DNA of 33,331 nt from Deltaproteobacteria bacterium (GTDB lineage: Bacteria > Myxococcota_A > Polyangia > Polyangiales > JADJMO01): positions 1 through 33,331 of the forward strand of contig JANYDK010000002.1 in assembly GCA_025363655.1 (NCBI GenBank), written 5' to 3'. Shown here one piece after another: positions 24,499 to 31,925 of the stretch. The notes below the pieces were generated by a model. That model did not search any database and was not told where the DNA came from. It worked only from the letters and a program-made list of their open reading frames with translations. Both the position numbers and the translations under genes were made by a program. Position 1 is the first letter of the stretch; every line of letters starts with the position of its first letter.

Positions 24499-25458
24499 TC
24501 ACTTGCCGATGTTCGTCCGGAAAATCCAGCCCTCTTTCGAATCGCCGTCGCCGAATTTGATGTGATACCAGTGGCCGGCGACGCCGGTCAGCGACACCGT
24601 CGTGCCACGCGCGAGCCGCCCGAGGAGCGCCGCGTTGGGGTTCGGTTGATCGCGCACGAGCGCCATGTCGACCTCGACCTTGGCGGTGCCGCTCGCCGAC
24701 TTCTCGGCCGCCACGCTCCCCGACGGTGAAGGGGCGCCGCTTCCGGCCGATGCCGCCGTCGGCGCCAACGTCAGCGCGTACGCGATGGTGTAGCGCGCGT
24801 GATCGCGCTTGGTCGTGTCGCTCTCGAAGATCGATTGAACGGAAGGCCGCAAGCACGAGAGCAGCGGCTCGATCGCCTTGTCGTTGGGCACGCCGGCCTT
24901 CTTCACCGACGACTTACCCGCGGTGACCTTGACCGCCTTCTTGAGGAAATCGATCTCGACGCTGACGGAGAGCCGACCGACGACGTTCGCCGCCGCCGGG
25001 CACTGTCCGAGCGATTCGAGCTTCGGCATCACCACGCCGTCGAGGAGTGGATCGCCGCAGCGCGACGGCTTGAGATCTTTGCCGGGCAAGTCGCCGCAAC
25101 GCATGAGCGTCGACTTGGCGACGGTGACGATCGCCAGCGCGTTGGGATCGGCGGGGATGATCGTCGCCACCGGCGCGCCCGTGCTCGCCGCAGTCACCAC
25201 CGGCGGCGGCTCGTTCGAGGGCACCGGCTCGCCACTGGCGGCCGCCGTCGCGCCTTCTTCTTCAGGAGCCGCGAACTTGAGCCCACAGGCCCGAGGCGCC
25301 CAGAAGCCGAGGCCGAGCGCGACCACGCCGATGCCGCCGACAATCGCCCAGTGCGGACGGTCGTCTTTGTCGGCCGGAAGACGGATGAGGGGCGGCGCGT
25401 CGCCCTTTGTCCCCTTTGCCTTTTTCTCGGGCTTTTTTCGCGTGTTCGCTACAGCCAC
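24499..25458 (-). CDS. Membrane-anchored protein with C-terminal SH3b domain
   Basis: A 319-residue protein. A Lys-rich cytoplasmic N-terminus (about 1-35) precedes one membrane helix (about 37-54; IVGGIGVVALGLGFW). A Pro/Ala-rich linker (about 65-105) leads to a conserved domain with Cys at about 120, 134, 153 and 205 (TLMRCGDLPG, LESLGQCPAA, LLSCLRPSVQ), possibly two disulfides, which resembles a region in other myxobacterial periplasmic proteins. The last ~60 residues are a bacterial SH3 domain (ALVRDQPNPNAALLGRLARG ... GHWYHIKF ... GWIF), often a peptidoglycan or peptide binder. The start is GTG at 25458. It lies divergent from the DUF6600-like gene. Function unknown; envelope binding is inferred. 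Confidence 0.82.
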   Translation of the reverse strand: MAVANTRKKPEKKAKGTKGDAPPLIRLPADKDDRPHWAIVGGIGVVALGLGFWAPRACGLKFAAPEEEGATAAASGEPVPSNEPPPVVTAASTGAPVATIIPADPNALAIVTVAKSTLMRCGDLPGKDLKPSRCGDPLLDGVVMPKLESLGQCPAAANVVGRLSVSVEIDFLKKAVKVTAGKSSVKKAGVPNDKAIEPLLSCLRPSVQSIFESDTTKRDHARYTIAYALTLAPTAASAGSGAPSPSGSVAAEKSASGTAKVEVDMALVRDQPNPNAALLGRLARGTTVSLTGVAGHWYHIKFGDGDSKEGWIFRTNIGK

Positions 25459-25665
25459 GTCCCGTCGCCTCTCGCCTGGTCCCTACCACGCCCAAGGTCG
25501 CGGGGGCCAACGACTGGCAAAGCTGCCCTGGCCGCGTGAACCGGAGTGGACAGAGGCGGCGAGGGGCGAAGCGCGAGTGATTCTGGAGTTCGGCACGCCC
25601 GGTCAACGCGGCGTCCGCGTCGGGACTTCCACGCACCCGGAAATTTCACCATTCGTGGAGATTTG

Positions 25666-25687
25666 CCCGATTGCCTGGCAATTCGGG
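25666..25687. promoter_or_regulatory. Nested palindrome, operator-like
   Basis: CCCG-ATTGCC-T-GGCAAT-T-CGGG: ATTGCC/GGCAAT is a perfect 6-bp dyad about a single base, extended by CCCG/CGGG with one bulge. It lies midway between divergent genes starting at 25458 and 25848, so it could control either or both. Confidence 0.4.
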
Positions 25688-25823
25688 GCGATCCTCGTGC
25701 GCTGCGGAATGTTTTCACCCCCTGCCAGGTTGCCGCTCGAAGGAGGCCTCTGACTTTGCGCTCCCAGGTCGATCAAGCAACGAGGGGACACGGCTCGCCA
25801 GACGACAGCGGCGTGGCAGTTGC

Positions 25824-25829
25824 TATGCT
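25824..25829 (+). promoter_or_regulatory. Candidate extended -10 of the DUF6600-like gene
   Basis: TGCTATGCT: TATGCT with an upstream TGn extension, 18 nt before the ATG at 25848. GGAGGAG at 25831-25837 lies between. Confidence 0.4.
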
Positions 25830-25847
25830 TGGAGGAGCGAGGATTTC

Positions 25848-27374
25848 ATGAGCAAGCTCGAACAGCGCACTTGGACGGGGATCGGCGGATGGATCGCGTT
25901 GTCCCTGTTCGCCGCGTCCAGCGTCGCCTGCACGAGCGGCTGGGAAGAAGACGCGCGCACGCCGCAAAACGAGTGGGGCGATCCCGAGCCGCCGGGCGTC
26001 TCGCAAGCCACCGCGCCGCCGGTCGAAGACAACTACGGTCAGTACACCGCGCAAGGTCAGGCTGCCGCGCCGGGCATCGATCCGAACCAAGCCGACGACA
26101 CCGACCCGGCCGCCGTCGAGACGTTCCGTCCCGTGCTCGCTCCCTACGGACAGTGGGTCGAGGAGCCGACGTACGGCACCGTTTGGGTGCCCAACCAAGC
26201 CGAAGTCGGCGTCAATTTCTCCCCGTATCTGACGGGCGGCCACTGGAACAACACCAGCGAAGGTTACTACTGGGCGAGCGACTACAACTGGGGCTGGGCG
26301 CCGTTTCACTACGGTCGCTGGCTCTGGAGCGACGGCTACGGTTGGGTGTGGATCGCCGGCGCGTCGTACTCACCCGCGTGGGTCGATTGGCGCTACGGCG
26401 GCGGCTACATCGGCTGGGGCCCGATGTATCCCCACTACTATTGGCACTCGGGCGTGGCGGTGTGGATGAACGTCGGCCCGACGCCGTACGTCTTCTGCCC
26501 CGGCAACGCGTTCTTCTCTCCGTATCCGCACACCGTCGTGGTGGGTGCAGGCGCAGCGCCCGGTCTCGTCGCGGGCACTTCGAGCTACACGCCGCCGGCA
26601 CGTCCGCTCACGGGCGCACGGCCGTTCGTCGGCCCTGATCCGAAGGTCGCAGGCATCCCGCAGAGCGCAGTGCAGAAGGCAACCTTCGAAGCACCGAGCA
26701 GCGCCAAACCTTCTGCGGTGGCTTGGAAACCGGCTCCTGGTTCGAAGGTCGCGCCCGTGTCGACGGCCGGCGTCGCTGCCTACGGTCCGAAGGGTGGAGT
26801 CGCCCCTGCGGGTGGATATGCCGCGGGGCCCAAGGGTGGTTATGCAGCTGCGGCGCCGAAGGGTGGCGCCTACGCGTCGCCGCCTCCGCCAGGGAGCAAG
26901 GTCGCTCCGGCCTACAAGCCGCCGACCTACGCAGCCGGTGCGCCGGTCTACGGCAAGAACCCGACGTACACGCCGAAGCCGACGTACACCTCGCCGCCGA
27001 CCACGTACTACGGCGGCACTCCTTACGGCGGTACGCCGAAGCCTTCGTACTCGTCACCGCCTCCTGCCTACGGCGGGTATTCGCCGAAGCCGACCTATGG
27101 CGGAAGCACCGGTGGCTACACGCCGAAGCCGAGCTACTCGCCTCCGCCGACGTACGGCGGCAGCAGCGGCGGCTACACGCCGAAGCCGAGCTATTCGCCT
27201 CCTCCGACGTACGGTGGTGGCGGCGGTGGCTACTCACCGAAGCCCAGCTACGGCGGCAGCGGCGGCGGTAGCTACGGCGGCGGTGGCGGTGGTGGTTTCA
27301 AACCTGGTGGTGGTGGCAGCTACAAACCCCCCTCGTTCGGCGGGGGAGGGTTCAAGGGCGGCGGAAAGAAGTGA
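25848..27374 (+). CDS. DUF6600-like surface protein with Gly/Pro/Tyr repeat tail
   Basis: A 508-residue exported protein. The ATG at 25848 follows GGAGGAG/GAGGA and gives a signal peptide with a possible lipidation Cys 28 (SVAC). Residues about 90-225 carry Trp/Tyr-rich repeats typical of DUF6600 proteins: FRPVLAPYGQWVEEPTYGTV, WNNTSEGYYWASDYNWGW, FHYGRWLWSDGYGWVWIAGA, WVDWRYGGGYIGWGPMYP. From about 330 to the end the chain is low-complexity: first GPKGG/PKGGYA, then Tyr-Pro-Lys-Ser units such as GGYTPKPSYSPPPTYGG, then nearly pure Gly with Lys. This recalls structural or adhesive matrix proteins. There are no catalytic residues. The stop overlaps or closely precedes the next lipoprotein gene, so they may be one transcript. 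A role in matrix, coat or cell-surface texture is inference. Confidence 0.85.
   Translation: MSKLEQRTWTGIGGWIALSLFAASSVACTSGWEEDARTPQNEWGDPEPPGVSQATAPPVEDNYGQYTAQGQAAAPGIDPNQADDTDPAAVETFRPVLAPYGQWVEEPTYGTVWVPNQAEVGVNFSPYLTGGHWNNTSEGYYWASDYNWGWAPFHYGRWLWSDGYGWVWIAGASYSPAWVDWRYGGGYIGWGPMYPHYYWHSGVAVWMNVGPTPYVFCPGNAFFSPYPHTVVVGAGAAPGLVAGTSSYTPPARPLTGARPFVGPDPKVAGIPQSAVQKATFEAPSSAKPSAVAWKPAPGSKVAPVSTAGVAAYGPKGGVAPAGGYAAGPKGGYAAAAPKGGAYASPPPPGSKVAPAYKPPTYAAGAPVYGKNPTYTPKPTYTSPPTTYYGGTPYGGTPKPSYSSPPPAYGGYSPKPTYGGSTGGYTPKPSYSPPPTYGGSSGGYTPKPSYSPPPTYGGGGGGYSPKPSYGGSGGGSYGGGGGGGFKPGGGGSYKPPSFGGGGFKGGGKK
27111..27224 (+). repeat. 57-bp tandem repeat in the DUF6600-like gene
   Basis: Two adjacent 57-bp units (27111-27167, 27168-27224) encode GGYTPKPSYSPPPTYGGSS and a near copy. 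Degenerate partial units (GGYSPKPTYGG, GGYSPKPSYGG) flank them. Confidence 0.8.
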
Positions 27375-27379
27375 TCGAC

Positions 27380-27949
27380 ATGCTTCGTCGCCTCGCAATC
27401 GTCGCAAGTACTCTCGTCATCGGTAGCGCGGTCAGCCTCGGCTGCCTCGTCGATGCAGGTTCGAGCGGTCGCAACGATCGACCAAGTGGTGTCACGCCTT
27501 CGCCAACGTCGACGGCGCCGACGCCGAGCACGCCGCCGAAGGTCAGCGTCGACCCTGGCAAGACGCTGGTCGCGGTGCCTGGCGCGGGCGCGGGCATCTT
27601 CATCACCTACGCGGGCTCCGGACACTGGAGCCTGACGTGGACCTGCGACACCAACCTCTCGGGCAAGAGCTGCGTCTTCGACGTCTCGGTCGCCGCCGGC
27701 TCGGTGGCTGGCCTCACGAGCACGCCGGCCGACTCGATCGTCTCCCAGGGCGCCACCAATTTCCGCGTCCAGACCGCGACCGGCACCACGCTCGACGGCG
27801 CCAGCTTCGACACGTCGCCAGGCGGCTCGATCGTCTTCTCCGGCACCATCAACGGTCAGGCGATGCCTTCGCTCGTTTTCTACGTGAGCGACGGCAAGAC
27901 GGCGACGGCGCCGAGCGATCCGATCGAGCTCGTCCCCGCCAGCCCCTGA
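27380..27949 (+). CDS. Lipoprotein of unknown function
   Basis: A 189-residue protein. The ATG at 27380 (AAGAAG about 8 nt upstream) is preferred; a GTG at 27371 would overlap the previous stop as GTGA. The signal peptide ends VSLGC, lipidated Cys 22. A Ser/Thr/Pro linker (about 28-50) leads to a ~135-residue beta domain: VSVDPGKTLVAVPGAGAGIF, then HWSLTWTCDTNLSGKSCVFD with a likely Cys 86/Cys 94 disulfide, ending with FYVSDGKTATAPSDPIEL. It looks like an Ig-like or beta-sandwich fold. The family is not recognised. It directly follows the DUF6600-like gene, so joint expression is likely. Confidence 0.82.
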   Translation: MLRRLAIVASTLVIGSAVSLGCLVDAGSSGRNDRPSGVTPSPTSTAPTPSTPPKVSVDPGKTLVAVPGAGAGIFITYAGSGHWSLTWTCDTNLSGKSCVFDVSVAAGSVAGLTSTPADSIVSQGATNFRVQTATGTTLDGASFDTSPGGSIVFSGTINGQAMPSLVFYVSDGKTATAPSDPIELVPASP

Positions 27950-27962
27950 AACAGGCGGAAAT

Positions 27963-27985
27963 CGTGGTCGATTTTCTCGACCACG
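27963..27985. promoter_or_regulatory. Perfect 9-bp hairpin/operator
   Basis: CGTGGTCGA-TTTTC-TCGACCACG, 13 bp after the previous stop and 32 bp before the next ATG. GGCGG/CCGCC extends the stem outward beyond an internal loop. It may terminate the upstream transcript (no U-run) or act as an operator over the -35 zone of the next gene. Confidence 0.45.
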
Positions 27986-28003
27986 CCCGCCGACTTCGGC
28001 TGT

Positions 28004-28009
28004 TATGCT
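28004..28009 (+). promoter_or_regulatory. Candidate extended -10 element
   Basis: TGTTATGCT: TATGCT with TGn, 8 nt before the ATG at 28018, the same spacing as at mntA (4016-4021). A leaderless or very short-leader mRNA is implied. Confidence 0.42.
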
Positions 28010-28017
28010 CGCTGGCG

Positions 28018-28557
28018 ATGCGCGCGCGATCGACTCTATTCACGATTCCGCTCTTCGCTGTCGTCGTGTTCGGCTTCGGCTCCGGCTGCGCGACCTACGA
28101 GTCCGAGCTCGGACGCGCCGAAGATCACTTCATCCACGACGAGCATCCGGCGGCGCTCGCAGGCCTCCGCGCGCTCGAGCCCGATTGGGCCGGCTACGAC
28201 ACGCGCGATCGCGCTCGCTATTGCTACCTGCGCGGGATGACCGACTATCGCATCGGCTTCAAGGCCGACGCGCGCCACTGGCTCGCCATCGCCGCCGAGA
28301 TCGAGAAAGACACGCCCGGCGCGCTCGTCGCCAGCGAGAAGACCCTCGTCGACGAGAAGCTCGAAGAGCTCAACGCGGTCATCTGGTCGGGTGACGTGCT
28401 CGTCATCGAAGAGGCGCCCGGCACGCCGCATCCGAAGCAAGTCGAGACGACGAAGAAGAACGACGCTGAGATTCCGGCCGCCGACAACGACAAGAAGAAG
28501 TCGAGCGACGACGACGACTCCCCGAAGCCGAAATCGAAGTCCAAATCGAAGGATTGA
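28018..28557 (+). CDS. Lipoprotein with helical repeat domain
   Basis: A 179-residue protein. The ATG at 28018 starts a signal peptide ending GSGC (lipidated Cys 24). The mature part is helical and TPR-like: ELGRAEDHFIHDEHPAALAG, RARYCYLRGMTDYRIGFKAD, ARHWLAIAAEIEKD. The tail (about 140-179) is a charged, disordered segment of Lys/Asp/Ser with SKSKSKD at the end. No Shine-Dalgarno is evident, in line with the close -10. It is the third secreted product in a row here. Partner unknown; such small TPR lipoproteins usually help assemble envelope complexes (general knowledge). Confidence 0.82.
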   Translation: MRARSTLFTIPLFAVVVFGFGSGCATYESELGRAEDHFIHDEHPAALAGLRALEPDWAGYDTRDRARYCYLRGMTDYRIGFKADARHWLAIAAEIEKDTPGALVASEKTLVDEKLEELNAVIWSGDVLVIEEAPGTPHPKQVETTKKNDAEIPAADNDKKKSSDDDDSPKPKSKSKSKD

Positions 28558-28603
28558 GTGGGGCCTGGCGCGGCCGGGCGGGACGTTGCATAGAGGCCTC
28601 GCC

Positions 28604-29707
28604 GTGCGCGAAAGCTTCGTCGACAACCTCGATCTTCTTCCTTCCGGGGCGCGTGTGCTCGTCGGCATGAGCGGTGGCGTCGACTCGTCGGTGGCTGCTG
28701 CCCTTTTGCGCGAACGAGGGCTCGACGTCGTCGGCGTCTCGCTCCACCTCTGGGAGCCCGAGCACGGAGAGCCTTCACGCTGCTGCGCGCCCGAAGATCT
28801 CGACGACGCGCGCAGCTCGGCGGCGGCGGCGAATCTGCCGCATTTCACGTTCGATCGGCTCGCCGAGTTCGAGGGCAAGGTCGTCACTCCGTTCGTCGAC
28901 GCCTACCTCGCCGGCGTCACACCTTCGCCCTGCGTGGCCTGCAACCGCGACGTGAAGATCGGCGCCTTCGTCGGTCTCGCGCGTCGTCTCGGGGCGGTCG
29001 CGTTCGCCACCGGTCACTACGCCCGCGCCGGTCGCGTGGGTGCTCGCCCCGAGCTGCGTCGCGGCCTCGATCGCGACAAAGACCAAAGCTACTTCCTCCA
29101 CGGCATCGGCGCCGAAGCGCTCTCGATGTTGGTGACTCCGCTCGGCGCGATGGACAAGCCCGCGGTGCGCGCCGAAGCGCGTCGTCTCGGCCTCCCCAAC
29201 GCCGACAAGCCCGACAGCGAAGACCTCTGCTTCGTCTCCGGCGATCACGGCCGCTTCGTCGACGAACGCGCCGCCGGCCGCGTCCGCCCGGGCCCCATCG
29301 TCGACGGCTCGGGCAAGGTGGTGGGAAATCACCAAGGCATCCATCGCTTCACCGTCGGCCAACGTAAGGGCCTCGGCGTCGCGCTGGGAAAGCCTGTTTT
29401 CGTGACCCAAATCGACGCCGAGACCGCCACGGTGCACCTCGGAGACGCGAAGGATGTCGAGACCACCGAGGCCAAGGTCCGCGACGCGGCCTGGCTCGTC
29501 GACGATGCTTTCGGCCCCGGCAAGCGCACGGTCACCGCCCGTGTTCGCTACCGGCACAGCGGCGCCGACGCCGAAATCAGCGCCGAAGACGACCGAACGA
29601 CGAACGTCCGCTTCTTCGCCCCTGCCCGCGCGGTGACCCCGGGACAGATGTGCGTCTTCTACCAAGACGACGTGGTGCTCGGCGGCGGGATGATCGCACG
29701 CATCTAG
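28604..29707 (+). CDS. mnmA: tRNA-specific 2-thiouridylase MnmA
   Basis: A 367-residue cytoplasmic enzyme that puts sulfur on U34 of tRNA-Lys, -Glu and -Gln. The PP-loop is SGGVDS (23-28); the two catalytic cysteines are Cys 110 (TPSPCVACN) and Cys 209 (SEDLCFV). Other family marks are GHYAR, DKDQSYFLHG, HRFTVGQRKGLG and the C-terminal beta domain ending GQMCVFYQDDVVLGGGMI. The length matches the family. The start is GTG at 28604 with AGAGG about 7 nt upstream; a TTG at 28586 is the alternative. The sulfur donor partners (IscS, TusA) are not nearby. No sign of transfer or damage. Confidence 0.96.
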   Translation: MRESFVDNLDLLPSGARVLVGMSGGVDSSVAAALLRERGLDVVGVSLHLWEPEHGEPSRCCAPEDLDDARSSAAAANLPHFTFDRLAEFEGKVVTPFVDAYLAGVTPSPCVACNRDVKIGAFVGLARRLGAVAFATGHYARAGRVGARPELRRGLDRDKDQSYFLHGIGAEALSMLVTPLGAMDKPAVRAEARRLGLPNADKPDSEDLCFVSGDHGRFVDERAAGRVRPGPIVDGSGKVVGNHQGIHRFTVGQRKGLGVALGKPVFVTQIDAETATVHLGDAKDVETTEAKVRDAAWLVDDAFGPGKRTVTARVRYRHSGADAEISAEDDRTTNVRFFAPARAVTPGQMCVFYQDDVVLGGGMIARI

Positions 29708-29728
29708 CAGTTTCGCAGGCGACGAGCG

Positions 29729-29771
29729 CCGATCGCGAGTTTGGGAACCGCGATCGGTATCCGTTGTCGAC
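29729..29771 (+). promoter_or_regulatory. Hairpin with embedded ECF-type promoter
   Basis: CCGATCGC (29729-29736) and GCGATCGG (29750-29757) are perfect 8-bp arms around a 13-nt loop, 22 bp after the mnmA stop. The loop carries GGGAACC; its GGAAC (29744-29748) is a typical ECF -35, and GTCGAC at 29766 lies 16 bp beyond GGAACC. Auto-regulation of the sigma gene at 29784 is suggested, not shown. Confidence 0.4.
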
Positions 29772-29783
29772 CTCGCACGACCC

Positions 29784-30551
29784 GTGCGTCTACCCTGGGA
29801 CGACTTGTCCCCCCCGAGCTCGGCGCTTCGTCACGATCCCTTCGAGGAACCGTCGTTCCTCGAGCGGCTCCGTGCGCGTGACGAAAGCGCCTTCAATGCC
29901 CTCGTGAAGGGGTATCAGCGACGCGTATATTCGCTGGTCGTGCGCATGCTCGGCTCGCCCGCCGAAGCCGAAGACGTCGCGCAAGAAGTGTTCGTGCAGA
30001 TCTTCCGCGCCATCGAGCAGTTCCGCGGCGAGTCGCGGCTCTCGACGTGGATCTTCCGCATCGCCGTCAACCTCTCGAAGAACCGCGCGCTCTATCTCCA
30101 GCGCAGGCACTCGGGCCAGAAGAGCGACACCGAAGACGTCGACGATCTCGGCGAACGCGTCCCGCTCGGTGCGGCGGCGAAGGGCACCGCCGCCGTCGTA
30201 GCGCGCCCCGATCAACTCGTCGAAGGCATGCAGGTCGAGCGCATCATCCAAGCGGCCATCGCCGAGCTCGAACCGTCCTTTCGCGAGTGCCTCCTGCTGC
30301 GCGAGGTCGAAGACATGAGCTACGAGGAGATCGCCGAGATCACCGCGCTCCCCGCCGGCACCGTCAAATCGCGCATCCACCGGGCGCGCGCGTCCGTCCG
30401 CCTCTTCGTCGAGAACGCGCTCGGCGAGGGCGTCGGCGGCAAGGTGGCGGTCAAAGCCGAGAAGAACGAGAAGCACGAAAAGACTGAGAAGTCCGAAAAG
30501 CCTGGAAAAGTGGGCGCGCGAGCGACTCGCGGCCGAGAGGAGGACGAATGA
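29784..30551 (+). CDS. ECF-type RNA polymerase sigma factor
   Basis: A 255-residue sigma-70 family factor of the RpoE group. Region 2 (about 30-100) reads FNALVKGYQRRVYSLVVRML, AEDVAQEVFVQIFRAIEQF, STWIFRIAVNL. Region 4 (about 152-212) has the helix-turn-helix MSYEEIAEITALPAGTVKSR. The linker between them is long (about 50 residues). After region 4 is an unusual ~43-residue tail with five EKX repeats (226-240) then basic residues. The start is GTG at 29784. The stop overlaps the anti-sigma start as ATGA (30548-30551), the standard sigma/anti-sigma arrangement. It should direct RNA polymerase to a small stress or envelope regulon; the signal is unknown. Confidence 0.93.
   Translation: MRLPWDDLSPPSSALRHDPFEEPSFLERLRARDESAFNALVKGYQRRVYSLVVRMLGSPAEAEDVAQEVFVQIFRAIEQFRGESRLSTWIFRIAVNLSKNRALYLQRRHSGQKSDTEDVDDLGERVPLGAAAKGTAAVVARPDQLVEGMQVERIIQAAIAELEPSFRECLLLREVEDMSYEEIAEITALPAGTVKSRIHRARASVRLFVENALGEGVGGKVAVKAEKNEKHEKTEKSEKPGKVGARATRGREEDE
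30459..30503 (+). repeat. 9-bp tandem repeat encoding (EKX)5
   Basis: Five degenerate 9-bp units (gagaagnnn/gaaaagnnn) near the 3' end of the sigma gene encode EKN EKH EKT EKS EKP. The stretch is locally A-rich compared with the GC-rich surroundings. Confidence 0.8.
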
Positions 30552-31012
30552 GCGAGCACGACGACGAGAAGACGTCGAGCTCCGAGACGGGGCCGATGCC
30601 GCACGAAGAAGCGATTGGCTTCCTCGATGCGCTGCGTGACGGCGAGCTCGAAGAAGACGAGGCCGCGCGCGTGAAGGAGCACCTCGCGACCTGCGAGCGT
30701 TGCAAGAAGGTCGAGGCGGCGCTCGGTGGAAGCCTGCGCGACGTCATGAACGACGGCGCCGCGAACTCGGAGAACGCCGACGCGCTCCTGCCCGCCGTGC
30801 AACGCAAGCTGCGGATGCGCTCGCGTGGGAAGTTTTATGGAGAGGTGGACGAGCGTAGGCGCGGGCCTTCACCGTGGCCGCTGGTGGTTGCAAGCGTGCT
30901 CGTGCTGGGGGCGTTGGTGGTGTCGTATTTGTTGCTCGGGCATGTCGGCGGGACGAGCTCACCGAAGCCGACGACGAGCAGCTCGATTTGGGTGGTGCCT
31001 GTGGGGTCGTGA
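30548..31012 (+). CDS. Anti-sigma factor with zinc-finger and membrane anchor
   Basis: A 154-residue inner-membrane protein. The start is backed by AGGAGG 4 nt upstream inside the sigma gene. The N-terminal cytoplasmic part has the anti-sigma zinc signature HxxxCxxC (EHLATCERC, about 50-57) in the usual Asp/Glu-rich context (FLDALRDGELEEDEAARVKE). One membrane helix lies at about 110-131 (PLVVASVLVLGALVVSYLLL), followed by a short ~20-residue outside tail. Anti-sigma proteins of this class hold the ECF factor at the membrane until a signal triggers release. With such a short outside tail, the signal may be sensed within the membrane or by a partner. Part of the gene is duplicated at 31926-32168. 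Confidence 0.92.
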   Translation: MSEHDDEKTSSSETGPMPHEEAIGFLDALRDGELEEDEAARVKEHLATCERCKKVEAALGGSLRDVMNDGAANSENADALLPAVQRKLRMRSRGKFYGEVDERRRGPSPWPLVVASVLVLGALVVSYLLLGHVGGTSSPKPTTSSSIWVVPVGS

Positions 31013-31079
31013 GGGGAACAGACCCTCCTACGATCTCCCAGCCATGGCGGGCGTCTGCGTCGGTCGAGAAATCGACGCG

Positions 31080-31607
31080 TCACGTGCCCAACTTCGGGAT
31101 GACTGCCTTCACGATCGTCAGCACCTGCTCCTGCGTCGCCTTCGTGGCAAGGACGGACAAGGTCGTCTTGTCGTTGACCATGACCTGGATGTAACCGCCG
31201 CCCGTCGGGCGGAACTGCCCGCACGCAGAGACTCCGACGCCCGGGATGTTTTCGTACATCAGTAGCGCGCACCCCTTCGCCTGCGCGTCGAGCGAGGTCT
31301 GGCCGAGGGCGACCGACATCGAGATCGTGCCGGACTTGTCCGCGGAGGCCCAGCTGCAGGCGTTGACCGTCTCCGTCGGACCCTTCGCGTCCGGGCCGAG
31401 CGCCGGGGTCGCGAGCTCCTTCGTGAACAAGCCGCACACGCTCATCGTCTTGTCGCCGGAAGTGCTGTCGCCGCTACCGCCACCACCGTCGGCGTTGCCC
31501 GCTTGGACCGGGGTGGACGTCGAGTCACCGCTGCAGCCCAATCCCGCAAAGCTGGATGCGATGAACGCCGCGGCAACCAGACGGAAAAAAAGAACTCGAG
31601 TCGTCAT
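31080..31607 (-). CDS. DUF3558-like lipoprotein
   Basis: A 175-residue exported protein. The ATG at 31607 has GGGAG 6 nt upstream and begins a signal peptide ending AGLGC (lipidated Cys 25). A Gly/Ser/Asp linker follows. The domain has Cys at about 57 (VCGLFTKELATPALG), 82 (VNACSWASADKSG), 110 and 123, a layout like DUF3558 lipoproteins (CxLL...C-W); I assign this family with moderate confidence. The frame continues upstream for over 200 codons but without coding character. It lies in opposite orientation between the sigma/anti-sigma pair and the decayed anti-sigma copy. Function unknown. Confidence 0.8.
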   Translation of the reverse strand: MTTRVLFFRLVAAAFIASSFAGLGCSGDSTSTPVQAGNADGGGGSGDSTSGDKTMSVCGLFTKELATPALGPDAKGPTETVNACSWASADKSGTISMSVALGQTSLDAQAKGCALLMYENIPGVGVSACGQFRPTGGGYIQVMVNDKTTLSVLATKATQEQVLTIVKAVIPKLGT

Positions 31608-31925
31608 GATGTCTCCCTTTTCATTCGACCAATGAAGCAAGCTGCGGGCGGAGGTATCGACGTTGCCACTGAGCCGGCGATGCGCATCCGGTGGGGAACG
31701 AACGTTTCGCCGCTTCGATTCAAACGACGGTGAGCGCCGAGTGTCCTCGAAGAGCGAGAGATCGACGGGAAATGGCGTGAGGCTGGGTGGGGTGGTCATC
31801 AGGAGCTCCTTCGGCGAGCGCGGCGCACCGAGCGGGAATGGCGTGTTCTCGGATGGATGGTCGCCGCAGCCGCTCGCCTTCATCCAAACCGAGCGCGGCT
31901 TGCGCTGGCGCAGTGGAGGCGCAGT
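31608..31925. other. Intergenic stretch upstream of the DUF3558-like gene
   Basis: About 318 bp without a convincing gene. On the minus strand an ATG at 31799 has GGAG about 7 nt upstream and runs in frame into the lipoprotein gene, but it would bury the signal peptide. Two similar short segments contain GGGAAATGGCGTG and GGGAATGGCGTG. No sigma-factor remnant is found here. Confidence 0.5.

Larger units (their letters stand above)
25459..25847. other. Divergent intergenic region, 389 bp
   Basis: No gene is seen. It is less GC-rich than its surroundings around 25640-25720. It carries the inverted repeat at 25666-25687 and two related direct repeats, GGAAATTTCACC (25639-25650) and GGAGATTTGCCC (25657-25668), 18 bp apart. 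Confidence 0.6.

Noticed and set aside
25814-25829. Possible sigma54 promoter, TGGCAG-N7-TGCT
   Set aside because: The GG/GC spacing fits, but transcription would begin inside or after the GGAGGAG ribosome site, and the core is not TTGC. The overlapping TGnTATGCT is simpler.
31692-31720. GGAAC motif upstream of the anti-sigma duplicate as an ECF promoter
   Set aside because: No sigma gene follows and the -10 match is poor; a chance match is as likely.
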